Positions 10,044 through 19,865 of a stretch of DNA of 42,826 nt are shown piece after piece. Source of the DNA: Candidatus Zambryskibacteria bacterium RIFCSPHIGHO2_01_FULL_46_25 (GTDB taxonomy: Bacteria; Patescibacteriota; Minisyncoccia; Phycocordibacterales; Zambryskibacteraceae); the NCBI GenBank assembly GCA_001825155.1, contig MHVH01000001.1, forward strand, positions 1 to 42,826. Direction: 5' to 3'. The number at the start of each line of letters is the position of its first letter. Within the stretch, counting starts at the first letter, position 1. The translations under genes were made by a program, and so were the position numbers. A model generated the notes under the pieces. The model saw only the letters and a program-made list of their open reading frames with translations, had not been told where the DNA came from and searched no databases.

Positions 10044-10236
10044 TTTGTAATTTTATTTCTAATGCGCTTGCGTTTCCCCATAATTTCTAATGTTGTCGGA
10101 GTCGCGCTTGCGGGTACTAATTTTTTGCCGAGAACGGATAAGCCTTTCCCGGCAAGCCACAGCTAAGATTATAAGGGAATAAACCCCAAAAACCTAAATA
10201 CGCTGTGGATAACACTATTTTACCCCTTTTGACCAT

Positions 10237-10857
10237 TTAAGCAAGGGTATAGCGGCTCCAGCGCTTCTCCCCTATTTTCCGGAGAATACCGGCCTGTACC
10301 ATGGCTAGAAGCTCCCTCTGGATAGTTTTCTCACTACACCCTTCTATAAGAGGAGAAACGTCCTTTATCATGATTTCTTTCTTACGCCTAAGGAGACCAA
10401 TGATAATACTCTGACGGCTGTTTTTCTTGACTGATACTGCTCCGAACTCCTTAAGTTCTCTGGGTGCCGGTTTAGGCAATTCCTTCTTTTCCATCCTTTC
10501 TACAAATTTGTCCTTTATCCTATCCAGCTGTTCCGGGCGCGGAAGAGCTTTTTCTTCTGGTACCCTATCTTCCAAAAACATTAATTTCAAAGGACTTTCC
10601 ATACTTTGTCCGAACTTGGACAATTCCTGCGCTATGATTTCGTAATTAGATTCAGAAACAAGTCCTGCCATTCTAGCAATGGAGAGTAAAGATAGAATTT
10701 CCCTGATTATATTAAATTTGTCTTTTACCCTCTCCGAAGCCAAGTCTAGAGACATGACTCTGATCTCCCATTTCAAAGGTTCCTGATCAGAGAAAAAACT
10801 GGTCAGAAGATAGAGGGCGGAAGCTATTTTTTCGGTTTTTTGAGAGATATTGGACAT
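10237..10857 (-). CDS. Hypothetical protein with C-terminal winged-helix/HTH-like region
   Basis: RQSIIIGLLRRKKEIMIKDVSPLIEGCSEKTIQRELLAMVQAGILRKIGEKRWSRY resembles a wHTH. Confidence 0.6.
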   Translation of the reverse strand: MSNISQKTEKIASALYLLTSFFSDQEPLKWEIRVMSLDLASERVKDKFNIIREILSLLSIARMAGLVSESNYEIIAQELSKFGQSMESPLKLMFLEDRVPEEKALPRPEQLDRIKDKFVERMEKKELPKPAPRELKEFGAVSVKKNSRQSIIIGLLRRKKEIMIKDVSPLIEGCSEKTIQRELLAMVQAGILRKIGEKRWSRYTLA

Positions 10858-11025
10858 TTGCTTAGACTGTCTTTTTATTATGTCTTTTATCTTTTACCAC
10901 AATTTGTCCCTTATTGCAAGCATGACCATTATGGGCATCAGGGACAAAATTTGCAAGACCCCACACCTGATTTTCAGTTCACAATTTATGAATGGCCCCG
11001 TGCTATTATTGAATAAAGAATTTAC

Positions 11026-13266
11026 ATGGCGAAAAAACATAAAAGAAAAGATAGGGCATTTGAAAACGGCTCTTCCTCTACAGGCATAATTTCAAGAGAA
11101 ACTCTCAATACCATTCTGGGAGTCTTCGCTTTGGTTATTTCAATCTTTCTTTTGCTTGGAGCATTTGGCTTGGCAGGACGGGTCGGCACGCTCGCGTACG
11201 AATTTTTCTCATATCTTTTCGGCATCGGATACTACCTTATGCCGCTAGTCTTCCTCCTTCTTTCCATATCGTTCTTCCATGAACGCAAGCGTGACCCGGT
11301 CGGCGCGCAAATTTTCGGCTCCGCACTTCTCTTCGTATCGTCGCTTGGCCTCGTGAATCTTATTTCGAGCAAGGGCGGCATCGTGGGCGGGGTAATCTCC
11401 AAGCCACTCATTTCCCTATTCGATATCTACCTCTCAGCCATCCTTCTTGTTGCCTTAATTACCATATCGGTATTAGTAATCTTCGATATAAATATCAGAT
11501 TAAATGTCTTCGCGCTCATAAAGAATCTATTCTCCAGGGGAAATGGGGCCGAGGTCGCGCGCACTCAGAACGAGGAGGCGATGATTAATAAAGCTGTAGA
11601 GAAAGTAGAGCATCAAGATACAAGATACAAAGGACAAGATACAAACAAGAAACAAGAAACAAGAAACAAGAAACAAATGGATGAGAATGAGGGCTTCACT
11701 CCGATGATGTTGAGGCGAAGCGGCAAACCTTGGTCCCCGCCTCCGCTCTCGCTCCTTGAGGGCGACAGAGGCAAGCCGGGTGTTGGCGACATTAAGGCAA
11801 ACGCCAATCTTATCAAGCGTACCCTCTTGAATTTCGGCATTATGGTTGAGATGGATGAGATTTCTATCGGTCCATCCGTCACTCGATACGCGCTCAAGCC
11901 GGCGGAGGGCGTCAAACTCTCAAAAATTCTCGGTCTCCAAACCAATCTCGAACTCGCGCTCGCCGCTCACCCGGTAAGAATCGAGGCGCCCATCCCCGGC
12001 AAATCGCTTGTCGGCATTGAAGTGCCTAACACGCAGAAAAGTACTATCGGGCTCGGCTCGCTTGTCTCCGATCCGGCATTCATGGAGTCCGAGAAGCCGC
12101 TTTACGTGGCGCTCGGCCGCGATATCGCCGGCGCTTCCCGCTATGCCAACCTCGACAAAATGCCCCATCTTCTCATCGCCGGTGCCACCGGTTCCGGCAA
12201 GTCCGTAAGCATCCACGCCATCATTACTTCCCTTTTGTACAGGAACCCGCCGGAGAACCTCAAATTCATCATGATCGACCCCAAGCGCGTCGAGCTCACT
12301 ATGTACAACAATATTCCCCACCTTCTTACTCCCGTCATTACTGACCCGAAGAAGGCGATCCTCGCCCTCAAGTGGGTGGCGAAGGAGATGGAGCGCCGTT
12401 ATGACATATTGGAGAAAAACAGCTCTCGCGACATAGACTCCTATCACAAAAATATTTTGCAACCTTCCCTTGAAAATTCTAAATTGAAAATTGAAAATTC
12501 TGAGGCGCAGTCTCCGGATCCCATGCCTTATATGATAATTATCATCGACGAACTGGCAGACCTTATGCAGTCCTACCCGCGCGAACTTGAAAGCGCCATC
12601 GTGCGCCTGGCGCAGATGAGTCGCGCCGTTGGCATCCATCTCATCCTCTCGACTCAAAGACCTTCCGTCAATATCATTACCGGCCTCATCAAGGCGAACA
12701 TTCCGGCAAGAATAGCACTGCAGGTGGCATCCCAGATCGATTCCCGCACCATCCTTGACGCCGCCGGAGCCGAGAAGCTTCTCGGCTCCGGCGACATGCT
12801 CTACCAAGGAGCCGAAATGTCTAAGCCTGTGAGAATCCAGTCCGCCTATATTTCCGAAAGAGAGGTCAAAGCTGTGACAAAATATCTCCGCGACGCGTAT
12901 GCCGACGAACTTTCGGATGAAATTAATTTCTCCGCCGAGAATGTCTCCAACGCCATCTTCTCCGCGAACCTAGGCGAGAATTCCGACGATCTTGATGACG
13001 ACGAGCTCTATGAAGAAGCGCGCGAAACCATCACACAGGCGGGCAAAGCATCGACCTCATTCTTGCAACGCAAATTGCGCATCGGCTACGCGCGCGCGGC
13101 ACGACTTATGGATATGCTCGAGGAACGCGGAGTTATTGGCGCCGGATCCGGCGCCAAGCCAAGAGAAGTTTTGAATGCCCCCCGCTTTGATGATTCTGTG
13201 GAAGCTCGGCTTCCACAAGAGGAAGCCGAGCTTCCAGACGACACGAACGATGGCGATGAGAATTAA
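11026..13266 (+). CDS. ftsK: DNA translocase FtsK/SpoIIIE
   Basis: N-terminal TM segments; HLLIAGATGSGKSVSIHAII (Walker A); IIIDELADLMQ (Walker B); C-terminal gamma-like wHTH. Confidence 0.95.
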   Translation: MAKKHKRKDRAFENGSSSTGIISRETLNTILGVFALVISIFLLLGAFGLAGRVGTLAYEFFSYLFGIGYYLMPLVFLLLSISFFHERKRDPVGAQIFGSALLFVSSLGLVNLISSKGGIVGGVISKPLISLFDIYLSAILLVALITISVLVIFDINIRLNVFALIKNLFSRGNGAEVARTQNEEAMINKAVEKVEHQDTRYKGQDTNKKQETRNKKQMDENEGFTPMMLRRSGKPWSPPPLSLLEGDRGKPGVGDIKANANLIKRTLLNFGIMVEMDEISIGPSVTRYALKPAEGVKLSKILGLQTNLELALAAHPVRIEAPIPGKSLVGIEVPNTQKSTIGLGSLVSDPAFMESEKPLYVALGRDIAGASRYANLDKMPHLLIAGATGSGKSVSIHAIITSLLYRNPPENLKFIMIDPKRVELTMYNNIPHLLTPVITDPKKAILALKWVAKEMERRYDILEKNSSRDIDSYHKNILQPSLENSKLKIENSEAQSPDPMPYMIIIIDELADLMQSYPRELESAIVRLAQMSRAVGIHLILSTQRPSVNIITGLIKANIPARIALQVASQIDSRTILDAAGAEKLLGSGDMLYQGAEMSKPVRIQSAYISEREVKAVTKYLRDAYADELSDEINFSAENVSNAIFSANLGENSDDLDDDELYEEARETITQAGKASTSFLQRKLRIGYARAARLMDMLEERGVIGAGSGAKPREVLNAPRFDDSVEARLPQEEAELPDDTNDGDEN
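13200..13235. repeat. Double palindromic unit inside ftsK: ggaagctcggcttcc acaaga ggaagccgagcttcc
   Basis: Two perfectly complementary 15-nt arms with a 6-nt spacer. Confidence 0.9.
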
Positions 13267-13600
13267 GCTTTCAACCAGAAGCTGGGCCGCTGTGGGAATA
13301 TTCGTCTTTTTGGCGCTTTATGTCCTCTTCCAGGCGCGCTTTCTCATACTTGGTCCGAGAGTCTATATAGATAACCCTCACGACGCCGAAGTGCTCGCAA
13401 GCGCTCTAGTGACAGTAAGAGGAAGTGTGAGTAATATCGCATGGATTACACTTAACGGGAAGCAAATATTTACCGACGAAGAAGGTCTGTGGGAAGAGAA
13501 ATTGCTCGTCTCCGCCGGCACCAGTATAATGACCGTGCGGGTGCGAGACCGATTCGGCCGCGAGAGTGAGAAGAGCGTACGCGTAATTTATAATCCATAA
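13250..13600 (+). CDS. Membrane-anchored small protein with Ig-like/Glucodextranase_B-like domain
   Basis: [20 protein letters not shown] then [53 protein letters not shown]. Confidence 0.6.
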   Translation: MAMRIKLSTRSWAAVGIFVFLALYVLFQARFLILGPRVYIDNPHDAEVLASALVTVRGSVSNIAWITLNGKQIFTDEEGLWEEKLLVSAGTSIMTVRVRDRFGRESEKSVRVIYNP

Positions 13601-14631
13601 TGCTTAAAAATAAAAAAAACAAAGAAGCCAAGCCTACTATCCCCACGGAAGCCAGTCCCAGAAACATCGACTCGACACTCGATGCTATTCGCACGAAGTT
13701 CGGTGAGGATTCGATAATGAAGCTGGGTGACAAACCGCGAGTAGGAGTGGATGCCATTTCAACCGGTTCCATAGGACTCGATGCCGCGCTCGGCGTCGGC
13801 GGGCTTCCCCGCGGACGCATCATAGAAATCTTCGGTCCAGAATCGTCCGGCAAGACTACCCTCTCGCTCCACGTCATAGCGGAGGCGCAGAAGCTTGGCG
13901 GCATTTGCGCCTTCATAGACGCGGAACACGCCATGGACCCGGAATATTCAAAGAGGCTCGGGGTAAAGATAGATGAACTTCTGATTTCCCAACCAGACAC
14001 CGGCGAGCAAGCGCTCGAGATAGTCGACTCGCTGGTACGTTCGGGCAAGCTCGATGTCATAGTCATAGACTCCGTCGCGGCCTTAACGCCCAAAGACGAG
14101 ATCGAGGGCGACATGGGCTCATACCACGTGGGCAAGCAGGCCCGCCTCATGAGCCAGGCTCTCCGCAAATTGACAGCGATTGTGGCGAGGTCGAAGACCA
14201 TAGTTATTTTCATCAACCAGATTCGCATGCAAATAGGCGTTATGTTCGGCAATCCGGAGACAACGCCCGGAGGCAAGGCGCTCAAGTTCTACACCAGTGT
14301 ACGCCTCGACATACGCCGCATAGCGCAGATCAAAAAGGGAGAGGAGGTAATGGGTGGCAGAACGCGCGTGAAAGTAGTCAAGAACAAGGTGGCGGCTCCC
14401 TTCCGCCAGACCGAATTCGACCTCATGTATAACGAGGGTATCTCTCGCGAAGGCGAGCTCATCGCGCTCGGCGAGAAATTCGGCCTCATCCAGAAGTCCG
14501 GCAGCACCTACAAATACAATAATGAAAAGCTTGCGGTGGGTTACGACGCCACTCGCACCTACCTTCGCGAGAACAAACCAATCGCGAATCAGATTCTAAA
14601 GGATATTAGACAAAAACTGAAAGATGCGTAA
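13600..14631 (+). CDS. recA: Recombinase RecA
   Basis: [67 protein letters not shown]. Confidence 0.98.
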   Translation: MLKNKKNKEAKPTIPTEASPRNIDSTLDAIRTKFGEDSIMKLGDKPRVGVDAISTGSIGLDAALGVGGLPRGRIIEIFGPESSGKTTLSLHVIAEAQKLGGICAFIDAEHAMDPEYSKRLGVKIDELLISQPDTGEQALEIVDSLVRSGKLDVIVIDSVAALTPKDEIEGDMGSYHVGKQARLMSQALRKLTAIVARSKTIVIFINQIRMQIGVMFGNPETTPGGKALKFYTSVRLDIRRIAQIKKGEEVMGGRTRVKVVKNKVAAPFRQTEFDLMYNEGISREGELIALGEKFGLIQKSGSTYKYNNEKLAVGYDATRTYLRENKPIANQILKDIRQKLKDA

Positions 14632-14643
14632 AATGACTGGGCT

Positions 14644-15204
14644 ATGTTGGACTACAGCGAAGTTACGGTACACAAATACATCATCTACGAGAACGAGCCG
14701 TGGGAAGTAATCGGCTCGCACGTTTTTCGTAAACAACAGAGAAAGCCCGTCAATGCAACGAAGTTGAAGAATCTAATGACCAGTCGTATCACCGAAGTCT
14801 CTTTCCATGTATCGGAAAAAGTAGAAGAAGCCGAGATAGACAAGAAGGAGGTCAAATATTTATACACCAACCGCGGAGAATTTTGGTTCTGCGAGTCCAA
14901 GGACCCAAGCAAGCGCTTCGAACTCCCAGAGGAGATGATCGGCTCCGGTGCCAAATTCTTGAAGCCGAACACGATTGTCGATGCCATGCTATTTGATGAT
15001 AGAATCATCGGCATCAAGTTCCCCATCAAGATGGAGCTTAAGGTTGTCGAAGCGCACGAGGCAACCCGCGGCAATACTGCCCAGGGCGCTACAAAGTCGG
15101 TGAAGCTTGAGACGGGGGCTGAGATACAGGTGCCGATGTTTGTGAAGGAGGGAGATGTGGTGAGGGTGAATACTGAGACTGGACAGTATACGGATCGCGT
15201 TTAG
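14644..15204 (+). CDS. efp: Elongation factor P with noncanonical KOW loop
   Basis: Full-length EF-P-like protein; conserved TKLKNL; loop FRKQQRKPV in place of PGKG; C-terminal OB ETGAEIQVPMFVKEGDVVRVNTETGQYTDRV. Confidence 0.9.
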   Translation: MLDYSEVTVHKYIIYENEPWEVIGSHVFRKQQRKPVNATKLKNLMTSRITEVSFHVSEKVEEAEIDKKEVKYLYTNRGEFWFCESKDPSKRFELPEEMIGSGAKFLKPNTIVDAMLFDDRIIGIKFPIKMELKVVEAHEATRGNTAQGATKSVKLETGAEIQVPMFVKEGDVVRVNTETGQYTDRV

Positions 15205-15469
15205 GCCAGAGATCAAGGATTAGCCCTATCAAGAAACCCAGAACTGCCCAGTAGAGCAGGATGAAAAGGAATTCCTGCCCCCTGGTGATGTCGACGCCAT
15301 CGAATATTTTATAAACCGCTATTAGAGGCAAGAAAATAGGCGTAGAAAACTGGTCAGCAAAGCACATGTTCCCCGCCGAAGCGGGGCAAAATGTTTTTAA
15401 TAGAAAAAATAACCCGACAACAGCTGGAGCAAAGAGCGCACCCTGAACGCAGGAAAGAACATGTCGCAT
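15089..15469 (-). CDS. Small membrane protein, 3' end antisense to efp
   Basis: Two or three hydrophobic segments; Pro/Ser-rich tail overlaps the efp 3' end by ~116 bp. Confidence 0.5.
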   Translation of the reverse strand: MRHVLSCVQGALFAPAVVGLFFLLKTFCPASAGNMCFADQFSTPIFLPLIAVYKIFDGVDITRGQEFLFILLYWAVLGFLIGLILDLWPKRDPYTVQSQYSPSPHLPPSQTSAPVSQPPSQASPTL

Positions 15470-15488
15470 GCCTAAATTATAAACCTTT

Positions 15489-15689
15489 TTATCTCGAAAC
15501 GTAGGGCAACAATCCCATGAATCGAGCTCGCTTGATAGCTTCCGCGAGTTCTCGCTGGTTTATCGAAGGGACACCGGAACGCTTGCGCGACTGGATACGG
15601 GCGTGAGGAGTAAGAAACTTCTTCAGAGTCTCCACATCTTTGTAATCGATGTGCTCAATCTTATTTTCCTTGAAATAATTCTTTTTCAT
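15489..15689 (-). CDS. rpsR: 30S ribosomal protein bS18
   Basis: IDYKDVETLKKFLTPHARIQSRKRSGVPSINQRELAEAIKRARFMGLLPYV. Confidence 0.93.
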   Translation of the reverse strand: MKKNYFKENKIEHIDYKDVETLKKFLTPHARIQSRKRSGVPSINQRELAEAIKRARFMGLLPYVSR

Positions 15690-15711
15690 TACTTGTAATG
15701 AGCCTGTCGAA

Positions 15712-16158
15712 CTAAAATGGTATATCGTCGGCGTTAATAACCTCTTCCGGATAATCAATGGCGTCGATGGGTGGAGCGGGCTGGTCCTCCGTTTTCGCTA
15801 CAGGCGTGGCGACTGCGGGTGCGCCAGAACCAGGTCTGGGACCGAATTGAACTCTGTCTGCGACAATCTCGGTGCGATAGTTCTTCTTGCCGTCTGGACT
15901 CTCCCAGCTTCTGGTCTGCATGCGACCCTCAACCAGTACACTTGAGCCCTTGCGAAGGAATTGCGCCGTGGTCTCCGCTTGGCGGCCAAAAACAACGATG
16001 TTGTGATACTGCGTATCCTCTTTCTTGGACCCGTCTTTATCCTTCCACACACGATTAGTAGCAATACCCATAGTTGCGACCTGAAGACCGGATGGCAAAC
16101 TCTTGAGCTCCGGATCGCGTGTAAGGTTGCCAATAATGATTGCTTTGTTTAAATACAT
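15712..16158 (-). CDS. ssb: Single-stranded DNA-binding protein
   Basis: MYLNKAIIIGNLTRDPELKSLPSGLQVATMGIATNR; C-terminal DDIPF tip. Confidence 0.95.
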   Translation of the reverse strand: MYLNKAIIIGNLTRDPELKSLPSGLQVATMGIATNRVWKDKDGSKKEDTQYHNIVVFGRQAETTAQFLRKGSSVLVEGRMQTRSWESPDGKKNYRTEIVADRVQFGPRPGSGAPAVATPVAKTEDQPAPPIDAIDYPEEVINADDIPF

Positions 16159-16162
16159 ATAT

Positions 16163-16576
16163 CTATTCTACCGCCACCTTCTCCTCAACTCCAGCTTCCG
16201 GAGAAGAAGATTCTTCCGCCACCTCAAGAGCCTTCTTCATGGACTGGGTGAAGGTGAAGGAGGTCTCTTTCGGCGCCTTGATGAGCAGAAACCGGAGCAC
16301 CTCATTCATCTTCTCCACCCCAACTTTGACACCACCAAGCTTCTCGGGTTCAAGCTCAAACTTTACCCATCCGATATATGCTTCGTTTACCACGTATTTG
16401 CTGGCCCCGACAGTCTTACTCATGGTGTAGGCCAGATCAATCTTGATGGGATCTTCGCCGGCGAAAACACTGCCGTCATTGGCGGAGACCAGAGACTTGA
16501 TAGCTTCCGCCGCCTGAAGCACTCTGTCTTCGGCAAGGCTCGGCAATATGAGATAGCCCAGTTCGTAAATTTGCAT
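16163..16576 (-). CDS. rpsF: 30S ribosomal protein bS6
   Basis: Position before ssb-rpsR; bS6-like MQIYELGYLILPSLAEDRV...VNEAYIGWVKFELEPEK...LRFLLIKAP. Confidence 0.85.
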   Translation of the reverse strand: MQIYELGYLILPSLAEDRVLQAAEAIKSLVSANDGSVFAGEDPIKIDLAYTMSKTVGASKYVVNEAYIGWVKFELEPEKLGGVKVGVEKMNEVLRFLLIKAPKETSFTFTQSMKKALEVAEESSSPEAGVEEKVAVE

Positions 16577-16582
16577 GTTGCG

Positions 16583-17371
16583 CTACATTATCATACTAAG
16601 GGCATTACTGACAAGAGCCGCTCTGACACGCTCCGGGTCTTCTCCTCGAATCTCGGCCAGCTTCTTCGCCACTTCCACAACATAGCTGGGCTCGTTCCTT
16701 TTACCCCTATAAGGCACGGGGGCCACGTACGGAGCGTCCGTCTCAACCATAATGGACTCCAGAGGAACTGACCTGATAACTTCGTCATAATTCCTGGCGA
16801 AGGTAATCACTCCGGTAAAGGATAGAGTGAAGCCAAGCTTCAGGAATCTCTTCGCCGTTACTAAATCGCCGGCAAAAAAGTGCACATTCCCCCGCAACTT
16901 GGAAACTGAGTTTCCAAGTGGAAACTCAGTTTCCAGGATTTCAAGAATTTCGGGGTAAGCGTCGCGGGCATGGATCATAATAGGTTTGTCGTGCGCGAGT
17001 GCGAAATCAATTTGCTCGAGGAAGAGTTTCTTCTGCCTTTCGAAATCTCTTTCCTTGTCCTGATGGAAAAAATCCATGCCGCATTCCCCTATGGCAACGA
17101 CCTTGGGATGCTTGACCAATTCACCCCACCCTTGCCCTCCCCTTATTAAGGGGAGGGTTGGGAGAGGTGAATCTACGGGATGAATCCCGATACACGCGTA
17201 AATTTCCGGATACCTCTCCGCAAGCTCCACAGCCCGTTTCGATGACTCATAATCCGTGCCAACAACTATGGTGTACGTCCCTGTTTCCCGCATCCGGCCT
17301 ATTACCTCGTCCCAATCCTTATCATAGTCGCCAAAATTGAGATGCGAATGAATATCAAAATATTTAGGCAT
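16583..17371 (-). CDS. tatD: TatD family hydrolase
   Basis: FDIHSHLNFGDYDKDWDEVI, ACIGIHPVD, AIGECGMDFF, PIMIHARDAY, MVETDAPYVAPVPYRGKRNEPSYV. Confidence 0.92.
   Translation of the reverse strand: MPKYFDIHSHLNFGDYDKDWDEVIGRMRETGTYTIVVGTDYESSKRAVELAERYPEIYACIGIHPVDSPLPTLPLIRGGQGWGELVKHPKVVAIGECGMDFFHQDKERDFERQKKLFLEQIDFALAHDKPIMIHARDAYPEILEILETEFPLGNSVSKLRGNVHFFAGDLVTAKRFLKLGFTLSFTGVITFARNYDEVIRSVPLESIMVETDAPYVAPVPYRGKRNEPSYVVEVAKKLAEIRGEDPERVRAALVSNALSMIM
16901..16934. repeat. Double palindromic unit inside tatD: ggaaactgagtttcc aagt ggaaactcagtttcc
   Basis: Two perfectly complementary 15-nt arms, each itself nearly palindromic; related to the ftsK unit. Confidence 0.9.
17121..17170. repeat. 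Palindromic element inside tatD (ccctcccctta t taaggggaggg core)
   Basis: 11-bp perfect arms extended by imperfect flanking complementarity. Confidence 0.8.
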
Positions 17372-18789
17372 TAATTTTTGCGGAGGAATAGAGGCTCTGA
17401 CGGCTTTTTGTTTGTTTTTATCAGTTCTTTAATCTTGGCGGAAGTTTCCGGCATGAGCGGATTGAGCATGCGGGCAATAGAATAAAGTTTCACTACCAGT
17501 CCAGATATCACATCCTTGTTTTTCGATTCCCATGGCTTCTTTTCCTGAATCTCTTTATCCAGTTCCCCGATTTTCTCCCAAACATAATTCGCTGCGGCAT
17601 TCGTCTCAAATTTGTTCAGGAAAGCAAAATACTCGCCCATATCTTCCCATTCCGCTATCTTTGCCGGCTCATCCAAGTATGTCTGGGCAAGCTGCATAAT
17701 CCTTGAAACCAGATTGCCAAGACCGTTTGCTAAATTGGCATTATAACTTTCTCTGAACCGTTCAATGGTAAAGGGACTATCATCGAATGAAGAGATCTCG
17801 CGCAAAAGGAAATAACGCAAGGCGTCCGTACCGTACTCTTCTACAATTTCGACGGGGCTCACGACATTGCCGAGCGATTTAGACATTTTTACGCCGCCTT
17901 CACCGGTAATAAACCCATGGTAAACAATATGATTAGTGGTTGGTAAACCCGCAGACATGAGCATCCCCTGCCACATGGCCGACTGGAATTTGACCATATC
18001 TTTCCCGGCTGTTTGCACCGTCTCGGCATCTTGCCAAAATTTTTCAAAGAGTTCTTTATTGCTCGGCCACCCCAACGTTGAGATGTAATTAATAAACGCC
18101 CCAAACCAAACATACATTACCTGGGTAGCATCTCCCGGTACCGGTATACCCCACGAGAGACGCTCCTTGCTACGGGAAATCGAAAAATCTTCCATAACGT
18201 TCGCATATTCAATCGCCTCTTTTCTGCGCCAATCAGGGAAAACTGTCTTCTCATCGGAAAGATATTTCAAAATCTTTTCCTTATAATTACCGAGTTTGAA
18301 AAAATAATTCTCTTCCTCCACCATTTCCGGCATCTGACTAGGATGAAGCGCACACTTGCCATCCACCAAATCTTTTTCTGTTAAAAACTTCTCACAGCCG
18401 ACGCAATAAAGACCCTTGTATGTTTTTTTATAAATATCCCCCTTCTTGTCGCATAATCTCCAGAATTCCTGTGCCGCAAAGATATTTTCATCACTAGTAG
18501 TTCTAATAAAATTGTTGTAAGAAAGATTGAGTTTGTCCTTTAAATCCAAATATTTTCCCGCATAAAAATTAACGTATTCCTGGACGTTCTTGCCTTCTTT
18601 TTGGCTTGCTTCCCAGATTTTCTGGCCATATTCATCAGTCCCAGTACTAAAGAAAACTTCTTCCCCAATCAAGCGCCTATACCTTGCTACCGCGTCAGAC
18701 TGTACAAGCTCCAGCGCAAAACCAATATGCGGCTCGGCATTCACATAAGGAATCGTTGTCGTGATGTAAAAGCTTTTTTTCTCCTCCAT
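17371..18789 (-). CDS. metG: Methionyl-tRNA synthetase
   Basis: TTIPYVNAEPHIGFALELVQSDAVARYRRLIG, STGTDEYGQKI, KMSKSLGNVVSP. Confidence 0.96.
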   Translation of the reverse strand: MEEKKSFYITTTIPYVNAEPHIGFALELVQSDAVARYRRLIGEEVFFSTGTDEYGQKIWEASQKEGKNVQEYVNFYAGKYLDLKDKLNLSYNNFIRTTSDENIFAAQEFWRLCDKKGDIYKKTYKGLYCVGCEKFLTEKDLVDGKCALHPSQMPEMVEEENYFFKLGNYKEKILKYLSDEKTVFPDWRRKEAIEYANVMEDFSISRSKERLSWGIPVPGDATQVMYVWFGAFINYISTLGWPSNKELFEKFWQDAETVQTAGKDMVKFQSAMWQGMLMSAGLPTTNHIVYHGFITGEGGVKMSKSLGNVVSPVEIVEEYGTDALRYFLLREISSFDDSPFTIERFRESYNANLANGLGNLVSRIMQLAQTYLDEPAKIAEWEDMGEYFAFLNKFETNAAANYVWEKIGELDKEIQEKKPWESKNKDVISGLVVKLYSIARMLNPLMPETSAKIKELIKTNKKPSEPLFLRKN

Positions 18790-18794
18790 TAGAA

Positions 18795-19850
18795 TTATTG
18801 ACCGGTTTGTGAAAGCTTGGCGATTTTCCTCTCCTCCATGTCGTTAACGAATTCCATGACTACTGCCGCGACCGGCACGGCGATAAGGAGACCGAGGAAA
18901 CCGGCCAGCTCACCACCTATGACTAGGGCAAGGATTGAGACGATGGCTGGCACACCAACAAGCTTCTTTACCACCAAGGGATACACAACGTGGTTTTCTA
19001 GCTGCTGGATAAGCAAGTAGAGTATCGCCACTACTATGGCCATGGTCATACCACCCGCCGTATAGGCGATAAAGAGGGCTGGAATGGCCGCAAGCACCGG
19101 ACCGAATAGCGGTATAAGTTCGAGCACCCCGGCAAGAAACGCGAGAAGGAGTGCGTGTGGCACCCCGATAATAAGCAAGCCGGCGTAAACAAGAACCATA
19201 ATAAGCACGGCAAGGAGTAGCTGACCTTGCATCCAGTAGCCGATTTTCACCTGCGAGCGGCGCCAGAGACCTATGGCGTAATTCTCGTGCTTCAAGGGAA
19301 CAATAATACGAAGAAGCTTGGCGATGCCATCATCTTGCACGGCGAGATAGAAGGAGAGGACAATCATGAGGATGAAGCTCATCACTCCTCCGAAGATAAA
19401 CGAGGCTGTGGAGAAAATGCCCTGGGAGAGGAAGGACGAGAAATTGTTGAGATAAGAATTGAGGTCGCTCAAGAGCCCCCGAGTATCAATTCGGCCGAAG
19501 ATATCCTGAGTCTCGAACATGCCGGAGAGGACGCTGTCATTGACAATCGAGTTCGAGTAGATGGTAAGAGTTCTGATGAAACTCGACACCTCGCCGATAA
19601 GCGGTAGAAGCAGGAAGTAGAAGAAACCCGCGAGGAAAAGGGCCCCGATGACGTATACAAATATGACGGTGGGCAGGCGCGGGACTCTCCTCCTCTTGGC
19701 CCATTGGGTAAATGGCTCTATGGCTGAAGCGATAATAATGGAAGCGACGACAACCAAGATGAAGTCGCTTACCTGGAAGAGGGCGTACGCCAAAACTATG
19801 ACCATAACCCCCCTTGCCCAACTCTCGGTGGTGATGGAAAGTTTTTCCAT
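18795..19850 (-). CDS. AI-2E family transporter-like membrane protein
   Basis: Multiple TM segments; GVLELIPLFGPVLAAIPALFIA; QQLENHVVYPLVVKKLVGVPAIVSILALVIGGELAGFLGLLIAVPVAAV. Confidence 0.85.
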   Translation of the reverse strand: MEKLSITTESWARGVMVIVLAYALFQVSDFILVVVASIIIASAIEPFTQWAKRRRVPRLPTVIFVYVIGALFLAGFFYFLLLPLIGEVSSFIRTLTIYSNSIVNDSVLSGMFETQDIFGRIDTRGLLSDLNSYLNNFSSFLSQGIFSTASFIFGGVMSFILMIVLSFYLAVQDDGIAKLLRIIVPLKHENYAIGLWRRSQVKIGYWMQGQLLLAVLIMVLVYAGLLIIGVPHALLLAFLAGVLELIPLFGPVLAAIPALFIAYTAGGMTMAIVVAILYLLIQQLENHVVYPLVVKKLVGVPAIVSILALVIGGELAGFLGLLIAVPVAAVVMEFVNDMEERKIAKLSQTGQ

Positions 19851-19865
19851 AGGATTATAGTATCA

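Noticed and set aside
7054-10212. Replication origin based on DnaA boxes (7054, 10204 and near-matches)
   Set aside because: Boxes are scattered and tied to REP-like palindromes; no dnaA/dnaN genes and no AT-rich unwinding cluster seen.
11920-12807. Minus ORF of 295 aa opposite ftsK
   Set aside because: Antisense shadow of a clear ftsK reading frame.
13470-14285. Minus ORF of 271 aa opposite recA
   Set aside because: Antisense shadow of recA with Ser/Arg-rich composition.
16103-16771. + ORF of 222 aa opposite rpsF/tatD
   Set aside because: Spans two clear minus-strand genes; no coding signature.
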